A stretch of DNA of 64,000 bases from assembly GCA_030435675.1 (NCBI GenBank), contig CM059625.1:4154001-4218000 (forward strand), read 5' to 3'. Under the pieces are notes generated by a model. The model was not told the DNA's origin. It was given only the letters and a program-made list of their open reading frames with translations, and ran no database searches. A program made the translations under genes and the position numbers. Position 1 is the stretch's first letter. Every line of letters begins with the position of its first letter. The DNA comes from Steinernema hermaphroditum (lineage: Eukaryota; Nematoda; Chromadorea; Rhabditida; Steinernematidae). Positions 1 through 11,620 of the stretch are shown piece after piece.

Positions 1-1309
1 GCGAGTTTTATGCGGCGAACAGGAGGAGGGGCAAACTTCGACGGGAATTCGCATCCGTTAAGCTTGCGAACGGGCACGTCCGCAAGGCCTTAACGAATTG
101 ACAACTACAGTATGATTTTCGAAGTATTAAGTTTCGCAGGTATAGAAGACCAGTTGTTCTTGTCGCAAGGTCCAATTGACTTTTTACCCTTCACAGCACC
201 TACCACAGCTTCGATTTTCGTTAAACGTTCTTTAGTCTTTCCGCGCAGAACACATAAATCGCAAACGGCGCGGGCAAGATTGACGGCCTGTTTGTTTGAC
301 TCGAAAAATGCAAGCACAGATGTCTGGGGAAGGGTCAGCATAAATGAATGCCAGTCTTTATCTAGAGAAATCACTAGGCAATTTGTATTCTTAGAGGAAA
401 AGCGTTCTTATATATTCCAAAGGAAAACTCTCGCTTTTTTCTCTGCTAGGAAGTCGCATGCTTAAAGGAAGCTTGAAACCTGACCGGTACACAAACTTGA
501 AAACGTGGATTCGAATCTGCACGTCGAATTTCTTTCGACTTGTACTTCGACTTTTAGCCATTTTCTTTGTGAGGATCAAATTTCAGTAAATAGCTCGCAA
601 TGTTTGTAAAACCAGAAGTGCACACATGGGAAACCAATCTATTGAAAAGAACTGAAAAACGAGTGATATCACAAATTTTATGAGACCCTGTCGAGGTGCA
701 TGTCTATGGTGGAAAGCTCTCTAAATTCTGACTAGAAAAATGAACGCACTGCGTGTTTTCTGGTAGCGCATTGATGGGACAGAGTCTAGAGGAATCGAAC
801 CGTTAGAGAAACGTTCTGTAATTCATTCGTTTGAAAACAAGCTTGAAACTTTTGACGTTAAGACTGTGAGTGACGACAAAGTTGAGTATTCTTGAGGCTT
901 GCTTGCTTCCTGTTCTAGATTTACAGCTTAAAAGAGAGGTGATATCCGTCCCGCCGATTAGACTTTTGTTTCTCACGTGCGGATTCCAATTAGCCTGCTG
1001 GATCATGTGCCAACTATGAGCCTTAGCTTGCTCATCTACTTGACTCTTTGGGGAAACGATATAATCCCTATGTTGGATGCTAAAATTTGGGACACTACCA
1101 AAACACAACATGATGACTATTCGATATTCTTTGACAGATCAACCCTTCGCCATTAAACCGTAACTACAACCTCGAGTGTATACGTATCGTTTAACTGCGA
1201 CATTGTTTCCTTTCAAGTGCCATTCAGTTTATCCTAACCTTTGCACTCACAACGTATCGCTGAATAACAGACGAAATCCCACGCACGAACTGCATTTCAT
1301 ACGACGCCA
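1..1309. other. Intergenic, no supported gene
   Basis: Open frames here are short on both strands (the longest is about 117 codons). None shows a signal peptide, a recognisable domain, or well-placed splice sites joining neighbouring frames. I see no RNA gene or repeat. Confidence 0.5.
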
Positions 1310-1829
1310 CTAATGAATTCGCGCCATCGATTCCAGACGAAATGCTTGATCGGCCAGGAAGTTCAGGAGGGTTCCCTCTTGATTGCATCGGTCCGTGCGG
1401 CAGTAGCATCGGAAGTACATCTCGTTTGGCACGGTTTGAAAGGTGCCCCATGAGTAGTACTGAAGTTCTTACTATTGTACCAGCGCCTAGTATAATAGCT
1501 TACCTCCTGAACGCATACAGAGAGAACCGACAAGAACGGCAACTTTCCGTGGAAGTGCGGATCGTACAGGAAGGTCTCGTCGTTGCGTGCGCCTACCCCG
1601 AATCTCCTTCCTTTCTCCAGAATCGATGCCGTTTGGAACACACAGTAGGTGAAGTTTCCAGACACTTCTTTGACGTTTCCCTAAAATCACTATGTCAAAT
1701 CACGATGATTTTACCACATAAAAGGCAAAAGATAGGTACCACTTCACTTACCAAGGTGTCGTCTTCCAAGCAGATCAGACCGTCGGTGAAAGAGACGAAA
1801 GCCACACAGAATAGAAGGAGCATCTTCAT
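1310..1829 (-). CDS. Small secreted six-Cys protein, paralogue 1
   Basis: Three exons on the minus strand: 1752-1829, 1504-1680 and 1310-1459, joined by phase-0 introns (gtaagt...ttttag, gtaagc...cttcag). The product is 134 aa. Residues 1-17 are a hydrophobic signal peptide (MKMLLLFCVAFVSFTDG). The mature protein carries six cysteines in the family order: one at the end of exon 1 (LIC), YCVFQ early in exon 2, SVCVQE at its end, and RCYCRTDRCN in exon 3. The CxC....CN tail resembles the C-terminal end of Ly6/uPAR three-finger domains, but there are fewer cysteines than the usual 8-10, so the fold is an inference. The function is unknown; an extracellular role is likely. It is the first of four minus-strand paralogues with the same exon plan. 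An acceptor (atcttcag) lies about 75 bases upstream of the ATG, and a TATAAAA element at 1987-1993. Confidence 0.75.
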
Positions 1830-1986
1830 CCTAACTGTACTGGCGTCTAAGAAGCGAATGACAAACGAGGCGGTGGAAACCCTCCGTGAGTTATACTAAC
1901 TGAAGATGAACCTTCCATTAGATGGGTGACTGGAGGCGGGTGCATATCAAGGATGCCCTATCGCCGGGGTAGACGCGTGGCGGCCC

Positions 1987-1993
1987 TTTTATA
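1987..1993 (-). promoter_or_regulatory. TATA box of six-Cys paralogue 1
   Basis: TATAAAA on the minus strand, about 160 bases upstream of the ATG at 1829, followed by a GC-rich stretch and then a splice acceptor before the start codon. It fits a core promoter feeding a 5' leader. Confidence 0.4.
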
Positions 1994-3044
1994 ATTAGGT
2001 TTGTTAATGTTGCAACATCCCCAAGGGGAACTCCGCTCGCCCGACGGGGTTAATACTTTAAATAGCCTATATATCGAAAGGTCGAAATTTCGTATACTAC
2101 TGTTAAAAGTTTAATAGAAACACGCTGATTGGATACAAATTACTTCGATTGGTTTTACGACGCTCATCTTTGATTATAGGCTGAATGAGGAATGCAACTT
2201 CTTCTGAAATGGACGATCCTGTTAATTTGCTCTAAAATGCACCATACGTTCACAAACTTTTTTCTTGTGAAAATAGCTTTAGTTTGAAAATGTTTAACCA
2301 GTGAATAGAAGATAGGTACGCAACATGCTAGGTCAACTTTAGAAATAAGCTTTGCGGCACATAGCCTTAGAGAGTCGCCTTTTTGCGCATGACAGATTCA
2401 GCTTTTGTTTCTTCATTTTACGCTTTTACAATTATGCTGTACTTCACAGAATACAAAATCCGATGCATACGTAAAGGATACTCGTTGCGGGATCTGTTCT
2501 GCCAGGGCTTTATTTGGACTCAGGAATCTTAGACAAAGCAATGTGGAAGGTGGTGGCAAAAGAATAGTTATCCTTCTGGACAGGATGTGCATTTCCTATG
2601 TGAAAAAAGCCGATTCGTTCATTATTCCGTTGCTCATTATTTCACGTATATCGGTCAAGCGTTTCTAACATACTAGGTCATTTATAAAACGACGCCCGCC
2701 CTTAACAACTACGTCAGTGGACCAATTATTATGCAAAACGGAATTGTACTCATATTCTGTTCGTCCACGTTCGTGTGCGATGAGCGGAAATATTGTGCTC
2801 GTGTCCATGTATTCATTCCAAAACGTAGTCCAACTGGGAGAAATGTTAGCCCGAGCTTTTCAGGCTTCGGCTTTGATGGACAACTGATTATCATTCACAG
2901 AGTCGTGAAGCACATTTTTCCACATAAGACGACGAAAGGGTCATCGTATATTCACAACGGTTATAGATAACAAATAGGTAGATAATGAAATGAGGTATCA
3001 ATATCACGGAACTCAAATTACTTCTATGTCTCAGACGAAGGATC

Positions 3045-3560
3045 TTACTTATGTAGGCGATGGTTTCGCATGTGATGGCGGTGCTTTTGGTGAGCTCTGA
3101 TCTTATTGTGGTTCAGAAAAGGCGCGAACTCTTTTTCGGTATTGCACAAGGGACGATTACAGAAGCAGCGGTACATGTACTCTCTTCGAAAGGCGACATT
3201 GTACTCCTAAGGTCTTATAAAGCTGCCGTCGTCGAAACCCTTACCTCCGCCATACAGATGGATATCACACGGTACAGAGGACTTGAGTCGCCGAGCAGAG
3301 TTTGAACTTCTTGAGCAGGATCGGCTATGGTTGGGTGGTCGTCGGCTTTAAGACCGTAGGCTCGATCGACCTCGTCTTCCCTGGCGGGCTGGAAGACGCA
3401 GAATGCGTAGTCACTCGGATCTTCTACGGTAACACCCTAGCAATAAAAAATATAAACAATTTAGATGAGTTATCCATACCTTGCTATCCTTGAAGTAACA
3501 CTTAATGGTGACCACACCACTCACTAGAACTGCCGCAACGAAAACCGTCTTTGAAAGCAT
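3045..3560 (-). CDS. Small secreted six-Cys protein, paralogue 2
   Basis: Exons 3480-3560, 3245-3436 and 3045-3206 on the minus strand, phase-0 introns, 144 aa. Residues 1-18 form the signal peptide (MLSKTVFVAAVLVSGVVT), followed directly by IKCY, the first conserved cysteine. Exon 2 starts GVTVEDPSDYAFCVFQP and ends SICMAE. Exon 3 carries RCFCNRPLCN and then a basic, His-rich tail (many H/R/K over the last 25 residues) that the other copies lack. Intron 1 (43 bases) and intron 2 (38 bases) have consensus ends. The function is unknown. The lysine/histidine tail could bind acidic surfaces or metal, which is speculation. Confidence 0.75.
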
Positions 3561-6500
3561 TTCGAGATTCCTCTGGAGGTAGTCTGACATCTTCAGGTTT
3601 TCCTACGCTTAAATTGAAGCCGAAACCAATGGGCGGGTGCATCCTTCGCTGGAAACCCTCAAATCAACAAAGTCAACATCGAAGCAACCAAATAGAAAAC
3701 GGGCGGAACTGTGCCGTTTCGGAGACACAATTGACCTTTAAACTTCGCATCTTCAGGTTGGAACCAGTCGGGGCATAAGATAACCTTCGCGCTAGAGGAC
3801 AATCGGACGTATATTATAGATGAACGCAATCGGGGAGACAGGTGGCAAGAGAGACACGGTAGTTACTAAGAGCTTACCATCAATCAGTATTACGAATGTT
3901 CAGTAATTTCAGCACACATTTATTGCGCTGCAAAGAATTATGATGCTCTCTTTGAAATGGTAGAATTCGGATCAGTTAGCAACGGCTGGAATTTGATTTC
4001 AGCGCTTAACAGTGTTTGTACTGTCCTCGTTGTTCGCGGTGAAATCTGCAGTTCAAAGTTTGATTCAGTAATCTAATTAGTCAGGGTTGATCTAATTAGC
4101 TTTCATTTGGGTATCCAGTGATCGGTCGTCCTCTCGCTCTCTCTGAGGTCCCACGAATAAGTTGAATGAACAGTTCTTTTCAAGACGGTCTATTCAAAAC
4201 CATGAACTCAACGGAAAGACTCGGATTTAATAGATCTTCAATTTCTGAAGTAGTGTTCACTTATTTCCTTCTCGAAATAATCCCCTTTTGTAGATAACAT
4301 TTTGTCGACCCGAGTCCAACAAATGAGGCTATACGTGTTTTATTTTGTTCGGATGAAAGCGAATAAACTGTCCTATGATTGTGTAGTTTATCAGCTAAGG
4401 CGTTCATCGAGAGCGTTCCAATATAAAATTTTATTGTCTGTTTCGGATAGACCGTCTATCACACAATTGAATTCGTAAATCGAATTCTCCGTGTTCGTAT
4501 ATTACATGGTTTAAAAATTTCACTATCGGCGTAACTAAACGCTGCGAAAGTGTAATCCATCCCACTTTGTGTCGAACTTGTGCCTGCTCCAATTGAACGC
4601 AAGCCGTTCGTTCACGTGAACAGCGTTCTGTGTGTTTGCTCAAGTGGCGCCTTTCGCAAACAAATGCACAAATCTCAAAACCTTTGCACTTTTTGTATGC
4701 ATTGCAAAAAAAGAATGCCGACTTTTCGCGCAGTTCGGTAAACAATCCCATTCGCCGAAAAATCTATCTTTAACCATAAGTTCTAACAAGCACGGAGTTG
4801 AGAGATACGGTAGGTCGTCTTTTGAGGGTGGAACAGTAGAGGTTTTTATGACAACAAGAGTCTGCTGAAAACAATCATCACAGCGGGCGACGTCAACAAT
4901 GTCTGGCAACATATGATAACTGGTTTAGGACCGTATCTATGGCAAGGGACTGTATGAGAGATCTAAAAGTAGGAATCTTACGACTTATGCAATAACACAA
5001 AAGCGCACATGGGTGTTTTGTACTTATATGCTTAGGAGTTCCATGCCGATCGTCCAACTGGAACTAAAACGCCCTATTCCTAGTGCGAAAATTGCGAAAT
5101 TTAAGATTCTTAAGAATCAAAAACTGATCTATCGTTCGCTCATATTGTGGTAAGTTTGGCCCGTTTAAGTGCCCGGTATCCGGAATCTTTGTGCTCTCCG
5201 ATCCATGATAACGCTATTCCATTTGCTCATAAATTTTGCCGGTTCATTATGCATTCCCGCTGGGCCGCACGCATTGCGAAATCTTCGCATTCCGGAAGTG
5301 TGGCCTGGTTGGCCTTTCGGTCGAGGCGACCTTTGATTCGGACTCGGAGTCCGTCTGCTCAAGCATTCGTCGTGCGTGCGGTTCTCAACTTCGCTGTCAC
5401 TCTTCGGCCTCGGCGGAAGCACGCGAAACGTCTGCCCGAGCGGCGAACGCTCCGAACACAATCTCACGAAACGCTCCTCGCCCCAACGCCCACCGTATCT
5501 CGCGTTCTCAGAACAGCGCTCGGGGGACAACGTCACGGAAAGATAGGGAAAGTGCAAAGGCTGAGTTTTCGAGGGACTGACGAGTAGATAGAAAGAAAAA
5601 TTGAGGAAACGGTATGGGCAATGCGACGCAGACCGTAGAGTATCGTACCTCGTTGTAGACGAACTTAATGAGATGGATATTAAACTTCAGGACTAACTAA
5701 GTGATTTTTGATAAATCTCGAGCCCCTAAAAACGATATAATTCGCAACAAGTTGGAACCTGTTCAATAGTGTGCTGTGGCCCGTTAAGTGATGACAGGTC
5801 ATGCCCCTTTAAGGCTAATTTCACGAAGGTCTTGCTATTACATATTACACCTGAAACTGTTGTTTCTATAGAGAGTGAACAAAACTTCATATCTGTATGG
5901 GCCAATTAAATCAAAAGTCGTCGTAAGGCACACGGAATTTTGTGTGGGATGAAATGATTCTTTGAATGCGACTGGAATCAGTCTTCCAAAAAACGCTATC
6001 GATGAGTAACGAGAACTGATAGATTTAAATTATAGAAACTAGTAACACAAACCTTCAGGTTTACAAGCTGTGTGGTGGTAGAGGTCAAAACACAATCGTT
6101 TCGCAACAAAACTACGGTAATACAATTTTACACGTCGCAGGACAGAGACCGACGATAAGTGAATGCAATTGGCCAGTTTGCGCAGACGCTAAGCATATTT
6201 GCTTGAATTTTCGAAAATCGACCTTTCCAGACGTTTCTGCGAGACGACGGCGATAGTGCCGCATGCAGCGCGCTCTCTCGTTTTCTTTCTCGTCTCCACT
6301 TTTCTGCCGTTTTGTGCTCGTTACACAAACTTCATCGCAACATGCCGATGCTCGGAGGGAAGCGCAGAGAATGCGGCGTCTGGTTTCAGACGCAAAAGAG
6401 GCGACGATGTGTGAACTGTGATGTGGCCAATCACGTATGTAGAAAACTGAAAACGTTCGAACATCCTATTTGTTTTATGTCTTTTTCATAAAACTACATA

Positions 6501-7247
6501 AGTCGGATATCAACTCATAAAACACAACAAGAAGCAGCATATCAACGTGGAGCTCTTCGCATCGGTTCACCAGATTCCTTCCAAATGAAATCAATGTCAT
6601 AAGGTTTCGTCCTGCATTTCAAAAGTGAGTATACTGGTTGAGGGACCTTTCTTATGCAATCAACCTGTGCTCCTAGTCGACTCCGCAATCGAGTGAGTCC
6701 CATTCGGGGCTCAACATTCGATATCAGATTCCAAAAAAGTGTCCGAAATCCAAACGAATCCGAACACAGACTCGCTGCTCAAAGCTCACTAGTACGGACA
6801 CGTTTCGGACCCGGTAGGATCACTTCAATGAACCAGTGCTTAATAGCTATATCGCATACTGTATATGATCCACGTCACTCATTATTTTGGCCACAACTCT
6901 GCTATTTTCAACCATTCTACGGCTTCTAGGCATTCGACTCCTTTGCTCTAAATGACCTTTGGCTCGAGAAGACCCTCAGGGTCTGGTCTGTCGCCCGTGC
7001 GCGTGCATTTTTCCAATTTCCGGCCATTTGTGCGGCTCACGACAGCTTAAGCGAAGCCATGCATGCATGACGGACGCAACGAACACTCAACGCAAAGACG
7101 CTTAACGTGCCCGTCACAATTAACTCGCGTGCCAACACCCACTGAATTTTTTTGTGTCCAGGGACCTGCTGCCACCCCATGTTTAATCACACGTAAAAAT
7201 AAAACAGTGATCATTAAGCTGCATCAGTTCGACATATAAGAGGTTAA
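3561..7247. other. Intergenic, gene-poor
   Basis: No gene could be supported. The 5150-5590 stretch has overlapping open frames on both strands, explained by its high GC rather than by a product. A sequence at about 4115-4175 (containing ctctctgaggt and cgaataagtt) recurs near 30485-30545 and is probably a dispersed repeat. Confidence 0.45.
4115..4175. repeat. Dispersed repeat copy (with 30485-30545)
   Basis: Both sites share gatcggtc, then agctctctgaggt or ctctctgaggt, then ccacgaataagttgaatgaa versus ccccgaatgagttaagtaag, in the same order. This suggests divergent copies of one interspersed element. No ends or target duplications are visible. Confidence 0.35.
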
Positions 7248-7788
7248 TTATAAGGCAGGGATATCCATATCAAATAAGTTCTTCGACGGTTTTTGGGAAC
7301 TCTTCGGTTTAATGCGTGTGTCGTTGATATAGGTTGCAAACATCTTTGGGTCGTTGCACAAATCGGAACCGCACACACATCGGAACATCTCTTCAAAGAT
7401 CGCTTCGTTTATTGTTGGATCCACGGGATAGGTGAACTTCTGAATCGACTGGGACGGTACATCTCAATTAGCCATCTTCAAACCTCATGAAAGCAGATAT
7501 AATCCATCTGGAACATTTCGTTTTTTGCGTCAAAGAGATTAGCCAAAAACTCGAATCCCTGCGCTTCCTCATGTCCGTCCATCAGGCTGGATGTGTGAGC
7601 AGTGCCGGGATGATAAGTGCAGAACGAGTAGTTGCCCGGAGCAATGTGCATGAACTGTATATCACAAGTGTAACAAAAACGTCCGATCAACCGTTTTATA
7701 CCGTCTCAGTGCCCGTGTAGCACTTGATAGCATCAATGTGGGTGAGCAAAAAGCACAGAGCACAGAATAGCTGCCTGACATCGGTCAT
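7248..7788 (-). CDS. Small secreted six-Cys protein, paralogue 3
   Basis: Exons 7702-7788, 7484-7654 and 7248-7439 on the minus strand, phase-0 introns (gtataa...atacag, gtttga...attcag), 149 aa. Signal peptide about residues 1-20 (MTDVRQLFCALCFLLTHIDA), then IKCY. Exon 2 has NYSFCTYHPG and ends DYICFHE. Exon 3 has RCVCGSDLCN and an extended polar tail containing an NDT glycosylation sequon. The cysteine order matches paralogues 1, 2 and 4. A TATAAAG element sits about 135 bases upstream (7922-7928, minus). The function is unknown. Confidence 0.75.
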
Positions 7789-7921
7789 TCTACACTTTAA
7801 GTAAAAGAACGCTGGGGTAAGCGGAGAAGATCCGGAGGCACTTATGTGCAAGATTAGCGGTAAGAGTACTTGGAGAACTGCCACCTAAGGGCGTGGACGC
7901 TGCGCCCTTCTAATAATTTAT

Positions 7922-7928
7922 CTTTATA
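7922..7928 (-). promoter_or_regulatory. TATA box of six-Cys paralogue 3
   Basis: TATAAAG on the minus strand upstream of the ATG at 7788, with a GC-box-like gggcgtgg nearby, as upstream of paralogue 1. Confidence 0.35.
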
Positions 7929-8146
7929 GCCTGTGATAATGGTTTCGGATTTATGCAGGACATAAAATTTTGTGCGGCGACGAACAGACGATTTTGAATA
8001 TCATTGAAATGCAGTCGGAATGCTCGAAAAGGTGCATTACAAGATTCTGTATAGTAGCAGTTTTTTCCACGATTTCGAGTCGTCTTTAAAAGATGTTGCA
8101 AGTTTTTATCATCACATTTATGATGCATCGTAGCAATCAGGGTATA

Positions 8147-8996
8147 TCAATGATAATAATATCTGTGACGATCGGACGCCCTTGGCTTTTGTAGAACGCA
8201 GTCGTACAAAGATCGGCCGTAGTAGGCGTTGATTGGATATCCACAAATGAGCTGAATGACGAGCGGTCGCTCTTGGCAGTCGTAGAAGGCCGTCGCAGAA
8301 AGATCGGTTGTCCTAGGAATGTAGGGCGTTGTAGCCCTTGAAGAACCAGCTGCCATAGGAGTGTGGGTCGTTGCAGTTGCTGGAGGACCGGTTGGCGTAG
8401 GAGGGTAGGTCGTTCTAGCTGTTGAAGGATTGGTAGCAGGGCTGTGCGAGTTTTGAGTTTTGAGTTTTGGGGTTTTGGTGCCTTTTTTGGGTTTTGAGTT
8501 TTGAGTTTTGACTTTTTGGCAAAACTCGACTCAAAACTCGGCCTTGAAGCACTGTCCATGCTGGACGCGAGAGGGTCTTCTCCGTGGCATCACCGCCACT
8601 GGTCAATCTCCGAAGGTCGGCGACACCCGAAAATCTCCAAAAGCTACTGTTTCTAAACTCAAACGGCTTTCTGGAAGACTTTGCTGAAGGAACTTTTACT
8701 GTATTTCTGTCAGAAATGGCTTTAAGTTTTGAGTTTTGAGTTTTGGTTTTGAGTTTTGAGTTTTGGTTTTGAGGTCGTCAAAAAAGTTTTGAGTTTTGAG
8801 TTTTGAGTTTTGACATCCGAGTTTTGAGTTTCGCACAGCCCTGATTGGTAGTCATAGAAGTTTTGGTCTTTGTACCGGTTGTCCAAGGAAGATCGATCGT
8901 TGTAGCTGATATGATAGTCCTTGAAGGAAAACGTGCTGCTCCAACATAGGCTTAAGCAAAGAGCAGCAGCGCAACTAATACAGTATAGCGAGTCAT
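8147..8996 (-). pseudogene. Disrupted secreted Thr/Pro-rich (mucin-like) gene
   Basis: This is a relative of the intact gene at 28742-29128. The start (ATG at 8996) follows a TTTCAG acceptor, as in the relative. The signal peptide MTRYTVLVALLLFA is followed by TAA at 8952-8954, where the relative has a His codon; reading then resumes with AYVGAA in both. Downstream the same frame encodes Thr-rich sequence (SATTIDLPWTTG, then TKTSMTTN), where a transposon at 8437-8843 interrupts it. Beyond the insertion the frame continues (PSTARTTYPPTPTG) to a stop at 8147. If the insert and one target duplication are ignored, the frame is continuous. The gene has therefore suffered two independent hits. The last third may also be frame-shifted. 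Confidence 0.75.
8429..8851. mobile_element. hAT-type MITE with 8-bp target duplication
   Basis: The element spans 8437-8843 (407 bp) and is flanked by direct repeats ATTGGTAG at 8429-8436 and 8844-8851. Its ends are inverted repeats: CAGGGCTGTGCGA on the left, and the complement TCGCACAGCCCTG on the right. CAGGG-type termini with 8-bp duplications are diagnostic of hAT elements. There is no transposase; the interior is built from gagttttgagttttg-type repeats near both ends plus about 200 bp of unique sequence. It is non-autonomous and inserted within the coding sequence of the mucin-like pseudogene. Confidence 0.9.
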
Positions 8997-9795
8997 ATCT
9001 GAAACAAGTGAGCACTTCGGCAAGAAGCAGCGAAGGGAATGCGGCTTATCACCTTAGTCGACCACTTTTGTACAATCGTTATTTGTTGTGGCTACTCCTC
9101 CGTCCTCACAGATCTGAATGTTTCCTACAAATTTCACATGACTCAGATGATCTGTCAGTGACACACTGAGCTTTTCGGATAATGATTAACACCCAGCACT
9201 CCTCAGACTAAAATGTCTTATACTATAGTACACAATTCCGACAGTCGAACAAATGCGCAGTCTTATCACAACAGATGAGTGTTTGTTTTCCAATGCCTGC
9301 TAAACTAGCGAAGAATAAACAAGTTCTCAGATGTTTCATCACTGTGTGAGCCCACGAACACAACAACATTTTCATGGAACTTGCCATAACATTTTTCCGA
9401 TCTCCATGAGCATGTGTAAGGTGAATCACGGCTTTTCGGAATTGTTTATGTATAACCATAAAGTTATATTCGTAAACTGAGGCTTTTTTGCGTCATACGG
9501 TTGAATCGCGTGGTGAGAAGATGTAACGCGATAGGCTTGGGTCTGCAGTTTGTTTGCTGTGTATATGTATTGCGAGAGAATGTTCCAACTCAGAAAATAG
9601 CCACGAAACTAATAGTATAGGCCCCCCAAAGTGATAAATGCGCATTTTTCTGAAACACTGTGCGCTTGTTTGAGCTTTCGTCGTGGAGTTCAGCGCCTTG
9701 TGGCGCCTGGGTCCCTTTGTAAATTTAAGGATAAAAAAGAGGCAATATCCTTTCTCGCAGATGAGACATACCGTTATCACCGGTGGTTTCTAAAG
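8935..9795. repeat. Segmental duplication copy A (partner 29057-29950)
   Basis: Alignable along its length with 29057-29950: shared signal-peptide DNA (gctgctccaacatagg), agcacttcggc, cgaccacttttgt, cttttcggataatg, ttatactata, cacaattccgacag, a gcgtttgttttccaat-like stretch, aattgtttatgtataaccata, and the final aggggtaag. The block includes the start of a mucin-like gene and about 800 bp of its upstream region. Confidence 0.85.
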
Positions 9796-11620
9796 GGGTA
9801 AGATTCATTGATTCACATGGATGCCGTAATCCTACCGCCATCAGCAACAAGATTATCACGCGGACCTCTTGGTGGCAGATTAATGAAAGTGTCCGACATC
9901 AGTGACTTCTCGAATTGCGAGTCTAATTGGAAGTCTGTGGTGTTCTTCCACTACTTAGGTGCTGCATCTTGCCCGGATTCTGCGCGCGCATAATAATCAT
10001 TGCGATTGTTTCTTGTGATTCTCGGGACGCAGTAACGGCCGAAACCAGATTGGGAGAAGCGTATGATATTTGGTTTTCATTTTTTTTTGTTGCCTTCGAA
10101 TAACGCAGCCGGATGTGAGGACATTTGTTTTTGTTTTTTCGTTAAACAGACAAACATTTATGTCTTCATATAATGGATGCTAATGACAAGGAAGCAGCTT
10201 CAATACTAGAAAACAACAACAAGCAGCTCCTATTTCGATCGTAAACATATTGGATTACCTTGCCATTTGCTCATCCAATTGGATCGGACGATTGGTTATG
10301 TGCAGTCAAGATGGTACGAGTCAACAAATCTGTACTATGGATTAGATAACGACAAACCACAAACATCTTGAACTATCGCTTCCTAACTCAAAATCACACC
10401 ATCGCTGACGTTCTTTTTTAATGTTAGGCAACGTCCATCATACACCAAAAGTACTTTGCCTAAGAATGGATGTAAAGGATACCACTAAAAGTTGGATATG
10501 ATAAGCTGCTGGCTTACGTTGTATGGTAATCTGCACGCATGTTCGAATATGACCAGCGAACGTGCAAAGTGCAGTCCAAAGGTAAGCGACACGCTAGACA
10601 GAATTATCATTTTAAAAAGTGTGCGATGCCCATTCATACGTCACCAGACGGACACTACGGCGATTTGGACTCAAAAATGTACAAATTCCTTTCGCACCAC
10701 ACTTGTTGAAACACTTATGGTTGCAAAAGTTCACAGAGAAATGTAGTAGAATGTTTCTGTAGTCTCTGCTAAAAAGTGACGCGATCAAACGAAAACAGAC
10801 ATTGAATTAATCACCATGCTTCTTTGCTTGCTATCTGCGATAGAAATACGAAACTGGATCCGCATAAACAACTTCTTTCTGTTCGCCTATCCGGAAATCC
10901 GAGTAGCATAATATGCCACGATCTCTGGGTTGCAACAAATCAATCTAACATCTGACTGGTCACTGACGCCCTGAGGACATCAAGACCGGCCAAGACGCAA
11001 CTCTCGGACCAAGCGCCCATTTGTCTGAAGCAAGCGCGAGCTCGGAAACGTCTGCTGTACCGCACACGCCGCGAACAAGATGTTCCGTCGCCATTTCCGG
11101 AGGTTTGCCGATTCCCAGATGCCGCGAGAAGCGCGTCGTCTAGGACCGGTTCGACATTACCGCTACGCCAGTAGTGAAGCCGGCTGTAAGAGACACTCTT
11201 TGGTGTCTATTGTTCGTCGTCATGAAAGGTGTAAGCTTTTGATATATGAACTAAAGTCGTATAAAGAAACATTGTTGTTTCCGGAACCTCGAGCGGAATG
11301 GAAAGTGCCACAACCTGTCAAAGACGGGCTGTCCTTCACCAATTGGCCATGCTGAGTGTCGTATCCGGGCAAATAGTCAGCCATGCTTAATATATGAACT
11401 TGTACAACAACCATGTGAATATCTGTTCCGTTCTGTGTTTACCTGATCCTTAGATTTAGCGAAAGAATAGATAACGCTATCTGTGTTTCGACACCATGGA
11501 CTACTTTTTGATTGTGTGATGTTTACTGTCCTGTAAGTCGAAATCCCTGGTTGTGGTGAGACATATAAGCGACACAACCGAAACATGAACAAATTCTATT
11601 TTTATTTCAGTAAATAAAAA

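Noticed and set aside
8137..8559. 140-codon minus-strand frame
   Set aside because: Part of it reads through the MITE in the wrong frame; the sequence is explained by the disrupted mucin-like gene plus the insertion.
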